From assembly GCA_964417935.1 (NCBI GenBank), contig CAYQKF010000006.1, positions 1-64,000 of the forward strand: 64,000 nt of DNA, given 5' to 3'. The position numbers and the translations under genes were made by a program. Positions within the stretch are counted from its first letter, which is position 1; every line of letters starts with the position of its first letter. The DNA comes from NIOZ-UU13 sp964417935. GTDB taxonomy: Bacteria > Planctomycetota > Phycisphaerae > Sedimentisphaerales > Anaerobacaceae. Shown piece after piece: positions 7,061 to 15,411 of this stretch. A model generated the notes under the pieces. The model saw nothing but the letters and a program-made list of their open reading frames with translations, ran no database searches and had not been told where the DNA came from.

Positions 7061-7255
7061 ATGAAAGACAATGAAAAATGTAGTGAATGCCGGTTCTTTT
7101 TACGAAAAAGTGTAGAGGACGACAAGGGTGAATGTCGCAGATACGCACCTCGACCAGGCGCAAGCTTCCAAATAGGTGGTAAAGATATTGGGAAAGAGCC
7201 GCGATGGCCGGAAGTTGCCATCGACTGCTGCTGCGGTGAATTTGAACAAAAATAA
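7061..7255 (+). CDS. Small Cys-rich protein, possible metal knuckle
   Basis: A 64-residue protein with AGGTGAG 4-10 bases before the ATG. Cysteines occur as CSECRFF, then C in GECRRYAPRPG, then CCCGEF. This spacing suits a small zinc ribbon or Fe-S site. A promoter-like TTGACA/TATGTT pair precedes it. The start resembles the protein at 2019-2348. The partner and role are unknown, and there is no membrane or export signal. Confidence 0.7.
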   Translation: MKDNEKCSECRFFLRKSVEDDKGECRRYAPRPGASFQIGGKDIGKEPRWPEVAIDCCCGEFEQK

Positions 7256-7312
7256 GCAGGATAATTGGAATTTCAGATTTGAGATTTGAGATTTCAGATT
7301 TTGAAAATATTT

Positions 7313-8167
7313 TTATTTGTTTCGCATTTGCTCGGATTTTGTGGCTTGTTTGAGTACCTTCTTTTCTTTGTGCGTGAGGCTGTGGAGGCCGTGGTCGTGA
7401 ACCTTTTGCAGAATGCGGTCAACGTCGTCCTGCAAATTCTGCTGTTCGGCCATTTTTCTTTCCCAGATACCTGTTTGGACTTTCATCTTGAATCTTCGCC
7501 GCCACTTTTCTGAAATTACATAGAGCGCTCCTGCAACCATACCTCCGAGGTGCGCTGCTTCGCCGCCGGCATTAGCAGAGACATCTGGCCTCAGCACGGA
7601 CAATATGCTCATAACCGCCAGAATTATCGCCAGGACAGACATCTTCAGAGGAAATACACCAAATACGTAAACTATCATTTTGGGGAAGAGAATCGCCGCG
7701 GCAGCAAGCATTCCTAAAATAGAGCCCGAGGCACCAATTAAGGGAGCAACACCAAGCCAGCCTATATGGGCCAGGACGGGATAGAATATTCCTCCCATTG
7801 CTCCGCATACAAGATAGAAGGTCAGAAATTTCCTGCTGCCCCAGAAACGTTCGAGCATTGGCCCGAAAAAGAACAAGATAAACATATTCCAGAAGATGTG
7901 CCCCAGTCCCCCGTGCAGGAATTGGTATGTGATAAGTCTCCAAATCTGCAGGGACGTTCCGAGGTCTTTCGGCCAGACGGAGAACCAATAAAGTAGAAAA
8001 GCACCGAATTGTGGTATTAGAAATCCCGAAAGAAACACTACTATGTTGACTATTAGAAGCCACTTAACAACCGGTGTTGGCCGGGGAAAGGACATCCGCG
8101 GATGTGGTGCGTGGCGGTATTGCGACTGGAAATCCGCCTGAGTGTAATCTCTGTCATAGAGGCCCAT
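7313..8167 (-). CDS. Rhomboid-family intramembrane serine protease
   Basis: ATG 8167 is chosen over the 15-codon-longer frame, which begins in a low-complexity CGATACTCGATTCTCG tract. The product is 284 residues with about six membrane helices. The rhomboid fingerprints are HGGLGHIFWNM, the catalytic serine in GASGS (Ser147) and the catalytic histidine in AHLGG (His206). The C-terminal ~60 residues are a charged cytoplasmic tail. Rhomboids cut single-pass membrane proteins within the bilayer. It is last in a run of minus-strand genes (panC to lgt), 218 bp after lgt. Confidence 0.92.
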   Translation of the reverse strand: MGLYDRDYTQADFQSQYRHAPHPRMSFPRPTPVVKWLLIVNIVVFLSGFLIPQFGAFLLYWFSVWPKDLGTSLQIWRLITYQFLHGGLGHIFWNMFILFFFGPMLERFWGSRKFLTFYLVCGAMGGIFYPVLAHIGWLGVAPLIGASGSILGMLAAAAILFPKMIVYVFGVFPLKMSVLAIILAVMSILSVLRPDVSANAGGEAAHLGGMVAGALYVISEKWRRRFKMKVQTGIWERKMAEQQNLQDDVDRILQKVHDHGLHSLTHKEKKVLKQATKSEQMRNK

Positions 8168-8385
8168 AATTTTCGATACTCGATTCTCGATATTGACTCT
8201 GGAAGTTACCACGCACTCACGGTCGCTGCTCTGTCTGTGTTCGGTACCATTTATAATATATTATGGTCAATTTTGTGAAATGTTCAAGTGGAAAATTAAA
8301 TAACGAAGTAACAATAAATCCCGGATAAAAACCCTGGGTAAAACCCAGGGCCAAATACAAGATTCTTCGCTAAACTTCGTTTCGC

Positions 8386-9366
8386 TCAGAATGACGAGTG
8401 GCGGGATGGTTTGATTCTTTGAAATATTGCCAGCAGGACTGCAGCGAAGATAATCATAGCAATGCCGATAAGTTGCGATACTGTCAGGCTGTCTATTTCA
8501 AAACGATTGTCGTCGCGCAGAAATTCAATAAAAAATCGTGTGATACCATAAAGAACAAACATCAAAGCAAATGTTGAGCCGGGTTTGGTAAGGATTTTTC
8601 CAGAGGTTTTAGATCTGCCGGCGTCTTGCGACCTTTGCCAAAAAAGGTATAGTATGAGGCACAAGATAGCACCGTTGGCGGATGAATATAGTTGGGTTGG
8701 GTGGACAGGCAGGCATCGATATTTGCCTGTGGTAACCTCGATTTTTTGCTGCTCGGTTAAGTATTCGTATTGTTTTGGGTGCCAATTTCCGTCTTTGTCA
8801 ATATAGCTTATATATTCCTCCTGAGGTAATTTCAACTGAGGGTCAGGTCGGTTCCTTTCTAAATTTTCATTTATTTGACTGTTGTAAGCGAACGAGTTAT
8901 AGGGGAAGCGAACTGCCCAGGGTAGTTCAGTTGGTTTGCCAAAGCAGCACCCGTTTAGAAAGCATCCGATTCTGCCGAAGAAGAGTGCCAGCATCAGGCC
9001 GATAGCGAGGATATCAAGGTAGCGACGGATGGGTAGCTTGTGATAGAGGAGATAAAAAAAGATGATAGTGATGGCCAAAATCACGCCGCCTAAAAGCTCG
9101 AGGCCGCCTTGCCAGATAGCAAAAACAGAAGCTGGGTTTTCTTTGAAATGCTCAAAATAATGAATTACGTAAAACAGACGTGCTCCTACCACTCCGCCTA
9201 TTAAAGAGTAAAGGGCAGCGTTGGTAATGAGTTGAGGGTTGGGTGTGATATTGCGGCTGAGGTGCCTTATCAGAGAGACGGCTGCAAGAAAGCCGATAAC
9301 CATCATCAGGCCGTAGCTTTTTACGGTCAGATGTATGAAAGGAATCTCGAAAAGCTCAGGAAACAT
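8386..9366 (-). CDS. lgt: Prolipoprotein diacylglyceryl transferase
   Basis: A 326-residue multi-pass membrane enzyme that transfers diacylglycerol from phosphatidylglycerol to the lipobox cysteine of prolipoproteins. Family landmarks are the N-terminal YGLMMVIGFL helix, GARLFYVI, GGLELLGGV, the Lgt signature region GRIGCFLNGCCFGKPT and HPTQLYSS, and the C-terminal RFFIEFLRDD. An insert of ~40 residues (about 175-220, charged) follows the signature, longer than in proteobacterial Lgt. Lipoprotein substrates in this window include the products at 57820 and 59396. Its start lies 83 bp after panD, behind an ATATCGTAT low-complexity tract. Confidence 0.94.
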   Translation of the reverse strand: MFPELFEIPFIHLTVKSYGLMMVIGFLAAVSLIRHLSRNITPNPQLITNAALYSLIGGVVGARLFYVIHYFEHFKENPASVFAIWQGGLELLGGVILAITIIFFYLLYHKLPIRRYLDILAIGLMLALFFGRIGCFLNGCCFGKPTELPWAVRFPYNSFAYNSQINENLERNRPDPQLKLPQEEYISYIDKDGNWHPKQYEYLTEQQKIEVTTGKYRCLPVHPTQLYSSANGAILCLILYLFWQRSQDAGRSKTSGKILTKPGSTFALMFVLYGITRFFIEFLRDDNRFEIDSLTVSQLIGIAMIIFAAVLLAIFQRIKPSRHSSF

Positions 9367-9449
9367 TTATCGTATCGCGTATATCGTATATCGTATTGCG
9401 TATATCTTTTAGCCGTTTGTATTTAGATAGTAACCAACATCGGCTATTC

Positions 9450-9806
9450 TTATTCGCTACCTTTAATTTTGTTATTTTTGTCAAGAACGACGATTTTTGG
9501 TTTAAATTCTTTGGCCTGGTCGGGGGTAAAAAAGCCAAAACTGAGAACGATAACGATGTCTTTTAGCTTAATCAACCGGGCTGCTGCACCAAGTATTACA
9601 ATCTGGCCGGAGTTGGGTTCTGCGGGGACGACATAGGTTTCCAGCCGGTTGCCATTGTTTAAGTCGGCAACCAAGACAGATTCGTAAGGCAAGATTCCGG
9701 CTGCTTCCATCAGGGCAGAATCGATGGCGATACTGCCGGGGTAGTGCAGCTTCGTGTCACTAACCGTTGCACGATGTAACTTGCTTTTAAGAATTTTTAC
9801 AAACAT
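9450..9806 (-). CDS. panD: Aspartate 1-decarboxylase proenzyme
   Basis: ATG 9806 places the self-cleavage pair at Gly24-Ser25 (LHYPGS), exactly the usual position, which decides the start. The product is 118 residues. Cleavage gives the pyruvoyl cofactor that decarboxylates aspartate to beta-alanine for pantothenate. Further motifs are the RATV segment and a beta-barrel core (ESVLVADLNNGNR, QIVILGAAA, LKDIVIVLSFG). PanC, which uses the beta-alanine, is encoded upstream on the same strand, separated by a helix-turn-helix and an aspartic-protease gene. Confidence 0.95.
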   Translation of the reverse strand: MFVKILKSKLHRATVSDTKLHYPGSIAIDSALMEAAGILPYESVLVADLNNGNRLETYVVPAEPNSGQIVILGAAARLIKLKDIVIVLSFGFFTPDQAKEFKPKIVVLDKNNKIKGSE

Positions 9807-9907
9807 AATAGGTAGACTTGTGTTCACCTTGTAAGCTTGAAACTACAGAACCCATTATCATATATCTAACGTTTTTTGATGTTTATAATAATGTGAGCAT
9901 GGTCTTT

Positions 9908-10288
9908 TCACAAAGTAATAATTCCTGCCTGCAAATCTACTACCAAACGTACCCCTCGAAAGAAATCAAGCCCCAACAAACCGTCCACTGTAGCACTGGG
10001 AGGAAGTGTATGACAAAGTATTGGAAAATTCTCAAGAGATCTCCCTAAAGCTTCAACTTTCTTAACCACTATGGGAGGCGCAAATTCCACTCCGCTACCT
10101 GTTGTTACCTGGATACGCTCTTTTGCAGAAGCAGGGTCGTAACCCAGAAGTACCGCCACATCCCAATTGATCATCGAGCTGGTCGCACCTGTATCTAACG
10201 CAAGCTGAACTATTGTGTCTGTATGAATTCCGAATAACCGAGTGGGGATAACGATTAAACCCCGTTTAGGATCGAATTTAATATTCAT
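9908..10288 (-). CDS. Retropepsin-like (clan AA) aspartic protease
   Basis: A 126-residue protein with a single retroviral-type aspartic protease fold: the catalytic triad LALDTGATSS near residues 28-37, a flap segment in the middle (TTGSGVEFAPPIVV) and the C-terminal hydrophobic-Gly motif VDGLLGLDFF. Such proteins are active as homodimers, each giving one Asp. There is no export signal, so it is probably cytoplasmic. Its ATG overlaps the stop of the upstream helix-turn-helix gene (ATGA), which implies translational coupling. The pair lies between panC and panD. The substrate is unknown. Confidence 0.85.
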   Translation of the reverse strand: MNIKFDPKRGLIVIPTRLFGIHTDTIVQLALDTGATSSMINWDVAVLLGYDPASAKERIQVTTGSGVEFAPPIVVKKVEALGRSLENFPILCHTLPPSATVDGLLGLDFFRGVRLVVDLQAGIITL

Positions 10289-10719
10289 AAGACAACAGCT
10301 ACATCATCCGGTAGTTTGCCGATACAAAGAATAGCAGAGTGGTTTGGGTGTAGTTCTCTTGCTTTTCGATAGACTTCATCTCTATCTTTGCTGTGCCACA
10401 GGACAACACCTTTTTTAATACTGAAATCATCATTAGTTTCAGGGTCACCGATGAGGACCCACTCAGCATCATATCGTTGTTTAATTTCGGGAAGGGATAA
10501 TACTTCTTTCATTCTGCCAGGCTCAATATTATCTATGGGAATGTTGTTTTCCTTCATAAACTGGATTAAATTCTGGCGGGGGATTCTGCGAAGTTTTGAG
10601 CCGGGAACGCGAAAACCTTCTAAGCGGCCGGAATCAAAACAGCGAATGATTGTTTTCTGGCTTAATCTGCAGATTTCAGCAGCTTCGCCGGTCGTAAATA
10701 AATCCTTCATTTTATCCAA
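10285..10719 (-). CDS. Excisionase/MerR-type helix-turn-helix protein with extra C-terminal domain
   Basis: A 144-residue protein. Residues ~5-55 (LFTTGEAAEICRLSQKTIIRCFDSGRLEGFRVPGSKLRRIPR) are a winged helix-turn-helix of the excisionase/HTH_17 type. The C-terminal ~60 residues (AEWVLIGDPE..., VVLWHSKDRDEVYRKARELHPNHSAILCIG) form a small alpha/beta domain resembling those seen beside clan AA proteases. It overlaps the retropepsin-like gene by 4 bp. The pair could act as regulator and protease. The HTH call is firm; the C-terminal domain is not assigned. Confidence 0.75.
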   Translation of the reverse strand: MDKMKDLFTTGEAAEICRLSQKTIIRCFDSGRLEGFRVPGSKLRRIPRQNLIQFMKENNIPIDNIEPGRMKEVLSLPEIKQRYDAEWVLIGDPETNDDFSIKKGVVLWHSKDRDEVYRKARELHPNHSAILCIGKLPDDVAVVL

Positions 10720-10812
10720 TTTGAGCCTTAACTTAATTTTATATCACAGTTTATTTAATTTTGCTATAAAATAGATTCTTCGCCTAATTTTAAATACTAT
10801 ATTAATTATACA

Positions 10813-11667
10813 CTATTTTACACCTGTGTCCACGAGAATGTTGTCAATTAGTCTTGCGGGGCCGATTTTGACGGCTACGGCTGCGAGGACTTTGCCGGCA
10901 ATTTGGTCAATGTTCCGGAGCGTCCCGGCGTCAACGATGCTTATATATTCTATCTCTATTGACGGGACCTGTTGTAATATTTTGCGCATCTCGGTGATGA
11001 TTTCTGTGGTTTCTTCGACGCCGGCGTCAATCATTTTACGGCACTTTTGGAGAGATTTGTAAATATTCGCTGCATCCTTTTTTTGCTGTTCAGTTAGATA
11101 TTTATTTCTGCTGCTTACGGCCAGGCCGTTCGGTTCGCGGACTGTGGGACAGATGACAATTTCCAAGGGCATATTCAAATCAGCGACCATTCGCCTGATA
11201 ACAATTGCCTGCTGGGCGTCTTTTTGGCCGAAGAATGCAATATCAGGAGCAACGATATTAAATAACTTGGTACAGACAGTAGTTACTCCTCGAAAGTGGC
11301 CCGTGCGAAATCTGCCACAGAGGGATTCTGTTAATTTCTCGACGTTTACCCAGGTGATATTTTCCGCCGGGTACATTTGTTCGGGCGTCGGAGCGAAAAC
11401 AACATCAGTGCCTGCGTTTCTGCAAATATTTAGGTCGGCATCGAGAGGTCTCGGATATTTTTCAAAATCTTCGCCGGGGCCAAACTGTGTAGGATTGACA
11501 AAGATGCTGACAACAACAAAGTCGCATTCCTCGACTGCTGCTTCGATGAGCGAAATATGGCCGATATGCAGCGCTCCCATTGTCGGGACAAGGCCGATTT
11601 TTTTGCCACCGCTGCCGGCGGCTTTTACTAAACTTCTAATCGATTGTATTGTTTCTGCAACTTCCAT
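10813..11667 (-). CDS. panC: Pantothenate synthetase (pantoate-beta-alanine ligase)
   Basis: ATG 11667 gives the usual N-terminus (MEVAETIQSIRSLV); the longer frame starts in a TGGTGA-type repeat. The product is 284 residues. It condenses pantoate and beta-alanine with ATP via a pantoyl-adenylate. Motifs are VPTMGALHIGH (HIGH nucleotide-binding motif), SIFVNPTQFGPGEDFEKYPR, FFGQKDAQQ and VREPNGLAVSSRNKYL. It heads the minus-strand run that includes panD. The four-gene run is co-directional, with panC and panD separated by the HTH/protease pair. Confidence 0.95.
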   Translation of the reverse strand: MEVAETIQSIRSLVKAAGSGGKKIGLVPTMGALHIGHISLIEAAVEECDFVVVSIFVNPTQFGPGEDFEKYPRPLDADLNICRNAGTDVVFAPTPEQMYPAENITWVNVEKLTESLCGRFRTGHFRGVTTVCTKLFNIVAPDIAFFGQKDAQQAIVIRRMVADLNMPLEIVICPTVREPNGLAVSSRNKYLTEQQKKDAANIYKSLQKCRKMIDAGVEETTEIITEMRKILQQVPSIEIEYISIVDAGTLRNIDQIAGKVLAAVAVKIGPARLIDNILVDTGVK

Positions 11668-11749
11668 CTTGTTATTTGTAACTGGTGATTGGTTAATTAA
11701 CTGCTCACCACTCGTCAATTAGAGCTAAACCGAAGTGAGCAATTTTAGT

Positions 11750-11910
11750 GTCTGGGCGGGCTTGCGTCAACCCCATTAGAGACAGCAAGGAGAGAAAGTC
11801 CACTCATGGGATGTCGCAGAAAGTCTCTAACAGAGTCAAGGCTGTTAGGGGTTATGTGAATGGAAAATCCTCCAACAGGAGACCGGAAACAGCCTCGGAT
11901 AATTTTTTTG
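11750..11910 (+). ncRNA. Candidate structured RNA ending in a terminator-like hairpin
   Basis: CTAACAG (11827-11833) pairs perfectly with CTGTTAG (11842-11848). Alternatively AGGCTGTT (11839-11846) pairs with AACAGCCT (11888-11895), with an inner CTCC-AACA-GGAG hairpin (11870-11881), followed by CGGATAATTTTTTT (to 11909). The two stems share bases and exclude each other, as in attenuators. The plus strand downstream has no gene (ggt converges), so this may be an independent small RNA. It was not matched to any known RNA family by eye. Confidence 0.35.
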
Positions 11911-11926
11911 TTCTCTCAAGGTCTTT

Positions 11927-12002
11927 AGTACTTTTCGCTAATGAAAAGTACTACGTTCATCCTACCAGTAACGACCACGCATTTATCGTGTTACAGACCA
12001 AT
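11927..12002 (+). repeat. 10-bp-stem hairpin followed by a 41-bp dispersed repeat
   Basis: AGTACTTTTC-GCTAAT-GAAAAGTACT is a perfect 10-bp hairpin (11927-11952). Next, 11962-12002 (starting CTACCAGTAACGACCACGC) matches 38925-38965 with three mismatches and contains a CACG...CGTG hairpin. The segment touches the 3' end of the convergent ggt-like gene. Confidence 0.7.
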
Positions 12003-12005
12003 TGT

Positions 12006-13673
12006 TTAGGGATAAGTGTTTTCCAAAGCCGCCGCGTGGCGTTTTGCCTCGGGGTCACCCGCTGCATATATCATTCCGGTATTCGGATCTACATAAATCA
12101 TGACAGGGTACGCAATAGGCCCTGAAGTTGTTCTTATCTTATGTCCACGATTAGCCAGCTCCCGTCTAACGCTTTCGTCGATACGGCCATTCAGTGTGAG
12201 GCTTCCCAATGTCCCCAGCGTTTCCTTACGGTCGGGATTGGGGTTGAAAGAGTTCTCTTGATGTCCCGTGCTGAAGCGGGGCACCGTCACCGCATCTTTG
12301 GGCATCATGCCAAACTCAAGGTGGTTAAGAAGACAATTGAGAGTAGTCTGGTCCTGCAGGTCACCGCCTGCGACACTAATGGCGACAACCGCTTTGCCCT
12401 CCTTAAGGACTATTGTCGGTGTCAGCGTGATGCGAGGGCGCTTACCTGGCTCGATACGATTGGGGTGCCCCGCTGTGGTATTCAGACTCCGAAGCCTGTT
12501 ACCGTGCGCTACTCCCAGCTCGCTGCATACAGTATAGGGACGGTTGCCGCTGGGTGTGGCCGCTACAAGATTTCCCCAGCGGTCGGCAACAACGCACGTA
12601 GTTGTGCCCCCAGGTCCGGGCCGATACGTTCGGCGTCCCTTGACAGCTTTCATGTTAACAGGATCGCCCGGACGGATCTCTGTAGAAGCTTTATTCATAT
12701 CGATTAAAGAACGACGGAGCTTGGAATACTCTTCGGAAAGAAGCGCCTTTATCGGTACGTCCACAAAGAGCGGGTCTCCATAGTATTCATCGCGGTCTGC
12801 AAACCCCAACTTCAATGCTTCGGTTAGTACGTGAATATAATCTGCGGACAGATGTCCCATTTTCTTCAAAGCAAAGCCTTCCAGAAGCCGCAGTGTTTGG
12901 CAAAGATATGGGCCTTGCGTCCACGTATCGCATTTGCAAATAGTATAGCCTCGATACTGTACCTTGACCGGGTCCTCCACGCGGGTTACGTGCGCAGCAA
13001 GGTCCTTCTTGCGAAGAAATCCTCCATTCCGAATATAGAAAGCCACTAATTCGTCGGCTATATCTCCTTTATAGAAACGGTCTCTGGCCGCCTGCAGCTT
13101 CTCTTTTCGAGTACCAGGCGTCTCTTTTTCCGTTTCAATGAGTTTGCGAAAAGTGACGGCCAAATTCGCATACCAGTCTTTATCACCGGAATCAAGTAAT
13201 TCAAGGGACGGCGCTACCACTTGTTCAAAGCTCATGGTTCCGTATAGCTTTACTGTCGTAATGCAGAGGCTCAAGGCGCCGGGGACAGGCGCAGCTTTTA
13301 TACTCCCGTTAGCTGGAATACCATTTTTGTAATACCAGTCAATCGCTTTCTTCTCGAGTGGGGCGCCGCCGAGCCCGCACAAGACTTTCACCTCTTCTTT
13401 GCGCGAATCATAGATAATTAGCGGTATTTCAGCGCCGATAGCGTAAGAACCGTAATCCGTTATGCTAAGTGCAAGAAGCGTCGCTGCCGCTGCATCCGCT
13501 GCATTGCCGCCTTGTTCAAGTATGAAAATTCCTGCTGTAACAGCTTCGCTCCCGCCAGCCGCTACCGCCCCACCTTTTCCGGACGCTTCCCAGCCAATCT
13601 CAGACGCGTCTAATACTCCATACACAGTCAGCGTTGCGAACCATATCGTGCCAAGAAATTGCAGTGTTTTCAT
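12006..13673 (-). CDS. Secreted gamma-glutamyltransferase family protein
   Basis: A 555-residue protein with GGGAGG 8-13 bases before the ATG. Residues 1-23 form a signal peptide (MKTLQFLGTIWFATLTVYGV). The N-terminal subunit has GGNAADAAAATLLALSI, GSYAIGAEIPLIIY and APVPGAL. The autoprocessing site is at GGTTTCVVAD(R)WGNLVAAT, where a Thr becomes the catalytic nucleophile of the small subunit. Later come RPRITLTPTIVLKEGK and SVAGGDLQDQTTLNCLLN. The family hydrolyses or transfers gamma-glutamyl groups in the periplasm, or acts as an acylase. It lies 15 bp downstream of the PAS gene on the same strand. Confidence 0.88.
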   Translation of the reverse strand: MKTLQFLGTIWFATLTVYGVLDASEIGWEASGKGGAVAAGGSEAVTAGIFILEQGGNAADAAAATLLALSITDYGSYAIGAEIPLIIYDSRKEEVKVLCGLGGAPLEKKAIDWYYKNGIPANGSIKAAPVPGALSLCITTVKLYGTMSFEQVVAPSLELLDSGDKDWYANLAVTFRKLIETEKETPGTRKEKLQAARDRFYKGDIADELVAFYIRNGGFLRKKDLAAHVTRVEDPVKVQYRGYTICKCDTWTQGPYLCQTLRLLEGFALKKMGHLSADYIHVLTEALKLGFADRDEYYGDPLFVDVPIKALLSEEYSKLRRSLIDMNKASTEIRPGDPVNMKAVKGRRTYRPGPGGTTTCVVADRWGNLVAATPSGNRPYTVCSELGVAHGNRLRSLNTTAGHPNRIEPGKRPRITLTPTIVLKEGKAVVAISVAGGDLQDQTTLNCLLNHLEFGMMPKDAVTVPRFSTGHQENSFNPNPDRKETLGTLGSLTLNGRIDESVRRELANRGHKIRTTSGPIAYPVMIYVDPNTGMIYAAGDPEAKRHAAALENTYP

Positions 13674-13688
13674 GAGACATACCTCCCG

Positions 13689-14594
13689 TTATTCTTTAAG
13701 ACCCTTCTTATCAAGCAGTGCTCTCAGAGCTCGCAGTTCTTTCTCTTTTTCTTGCTCAGCCTTTTCCAGCGCTTGTTCAGTCTCTTTGCACGTGGTGATG
13801 TCCCGAATGCTCTCGCGGTGTCCCAGCGAATTGCCTTTGTCATCGTATATCGGCTGCCAGGACATCGCCGCCCAGATTACCTTACCATCCTTGCGCTCGA
13901 TCCTGAACTCGACATCGTTGCCCGTACTCCCGTTAAGGGCCGAGCGAAAAGCTCTGCCCATCCGGTCACGGTCTTTCTCGTAAATGAGCGATGTCGGGTA
14001 ATCCGGCATAGACATAATCTCTTTTATGCTGTAGCCGGTAACACGCTCTACCGCTGGATTCGTCCACAGAACTCGGTTGGTCGGCCCAACCCAGACCTCC
14101 CAGCCATAAGTGTAGTCCGCAATGGCGCGGAAACACTGATCAGTCATCCGAGTCACTAATTCGCTGCGTTTGCGCGCGGTAATATCGTCATATACAGCTA
14201 CAATCTGTCCTGACGGCAATTTATATACATAGTTCTCCCGCCAGCCTGCGATCCTTTCATCTTTATATACTGAAACGGGGTGGTGTTCCGGCGTGCCCGT
14301 CTTGTACACTCGGCGAAAAACATCGAAAAGGCCGAACTCCTTGACTCCGGGAAAGACCTCAGTAACACTTTTACCTATCAGTTCCTCTTTTTTGATGTTG
14401 TCGATTTCTTCGGCCGCCGGATTAAAATCCACAAAGACAAAATCTTCGCCGTCGTTTCTCGCTTCGTATATCGCCACTCCGCTGCTGACGTTGTTGAACA
14501 GAGCCTTGAATTTCGCCTGATATTCTTTGAGGTCATCCTCGGGATGCTGCTGACTGCTGCAAGGCTTTCCTTTGTTACCGTTATTGGTTTCCAT
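13689..14594 (-). CDS. Orphan double-PAS sensor protein without output domain
   Basis: A 301-residue soluble protein with GAAGGTG just before the ATG. PAS domain 1 spans ~25-145 (FKALFNNVSSGVAIYE, FVDFNPAAEEI, KEELIGKSVTEVFPG, and YVYKLPSGQIVAVYDDIT). PAS domain 2 spans ~155-270 (VLWTNPAVERVTGYSIKEI, VEFRIERKDGKVIWAAMSWQPIYD, SIRDIT). A short coiled coil ends the protein. No histidine kinase, GGDEF or HTH follows, so it may dimerise with a separate kinase or be a truncated sensor. It is the first gene of a pair with the gamma-glutamyltransferase gene. Confidence 0.8.
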   Translation of the reverse strand: METNNGNKGKPCSSQQHPEDDLKEYQAKFKALFNNVSSGVAIYEARNDGEDFVFVDFNPAAEEIDNIKKEELIGKSVTEVFPGVKEFGLFDVFRRVYKTGTPEHHPVSVYKDERIAGWRENYVYKLPSGQIVAVYDDITARKRSELVTRMTDQCFRAIADYTYGWEVWVGPTNRVLWTNPAVERVTGYSIKEIMSMPDYPTSLIYEKDRDRMGRAFRSALNGSTGNDVEFRIERKDGKVIWAAMSWQPIYDDKGNSLGHRESIRDITTCKETEQALEKAEQEKEKELRALRALLDKKGLKE

Positions 14595-14759
14595 ATTTCA
14601 CCTTCGCTTATATTCTCACAGCCCACCCACACACCCAACCATATACTTTGACTTAGCTTTGCTTGTTCGGATGAAACTATAGCTTCTACCGGCCTTTATT
14701 GTATAATGTCCTCTGCCTTCTGCAATAATCAATATTGAAGCTCAGCGGAAATCCCGACT

Positions 14760-15120
14760 CCTCGGGAATCAATGAAAAAACACCCCTGCCGTAAATTTGG
14801 TGCGGAGTCCTCTGGGCGGGGGTGCCTACGCGAGAAATTCTTTTTTCTTTTCCGCCCCCCCGCACGAATTAGGCCACTGCCGTAAATTGGTGCAGGGTTC
14901 TCTGGGAAGGTGAAGTATTGTAGGGTGGGGCTTGCCCCACCAATTGTCATTCCTGCGAAAGCAGGAATCCACACTCTTGTCATTCTGAGCGCAGCGAAGA
15001 ATCTCATCTCTCCGTCATTCCGAGCGCAGCGCAGCGGAGTCGAGGAATCTATTGAAAAAAATGTCATTCCCGCGAAACCTGTCCTGAGCAAAGTCGAAGG
15101 AGCGGAAATCCAGATGCCGT
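14760..15120 (+). repeat. Dense cluster of mixed palindromic repeats
   Basis: The gene-free stretch 14595-15411 holds two direct copies of TGCCGTAAATT(T)GGTGC (about 14789 and 14879), a REP with GTAG foot (14920-14941), the pair TCATTCCTGCG / GCAGGAATCC (about 14947-14971), TCATTCTGAGCGCAGCGAAG, TCATTCCGAGCGCAGCG and CCTGTCCTGAGCAAAGTCG. It contains no convincing coding frame; the open frames across it are by-products of the palindromes. Confidence 0.8.
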
Positions 15121-15411
15121 CCTTCACCGGCGAGCTAATTTTCGCCCTAATCCCAATATTCGCCCTTGACATCGGCCCATGTATGCCGCGATGTTTCCCA
15201 CTGTTTAGCCCACGGACCTGTGCCGTGGGGTGCAAATTCCTCATTATGTACGGTGCGATTCTTCGCACCATTTAATATTGCTTTGGCCGGAACTTTCTAT
15301 TGAACTTCGTAAGGCGATTGTTAAGATGGTGCTGTGACAATCAATATGTATCTTGGAGGACAGGCAGTATATTATGGCCAAAGTTACCAGATAAGGAAGG
15401 TGGGTCACACT

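Noticed and set aside
11761..11900. RNase P RNA or group II intron fragment (GGAGAGAAAGTCC)
   Set aside because: Only a short resemblance to the RNase P CR-I block; none of the other conserved blocks were found.
14860..14900. Cobalamin riboswitch (GCCACTG word)
   Set aside because: Only this short word matches; the B12-box context and downstream gene are missing.
14729..15275. Long open frames across the repeat cluster on both strands
   Set aside because: They arise from palindromic repeats (peptides such as FAGMT, PAFAGMTIGG) and have no start signal or protein-like region.
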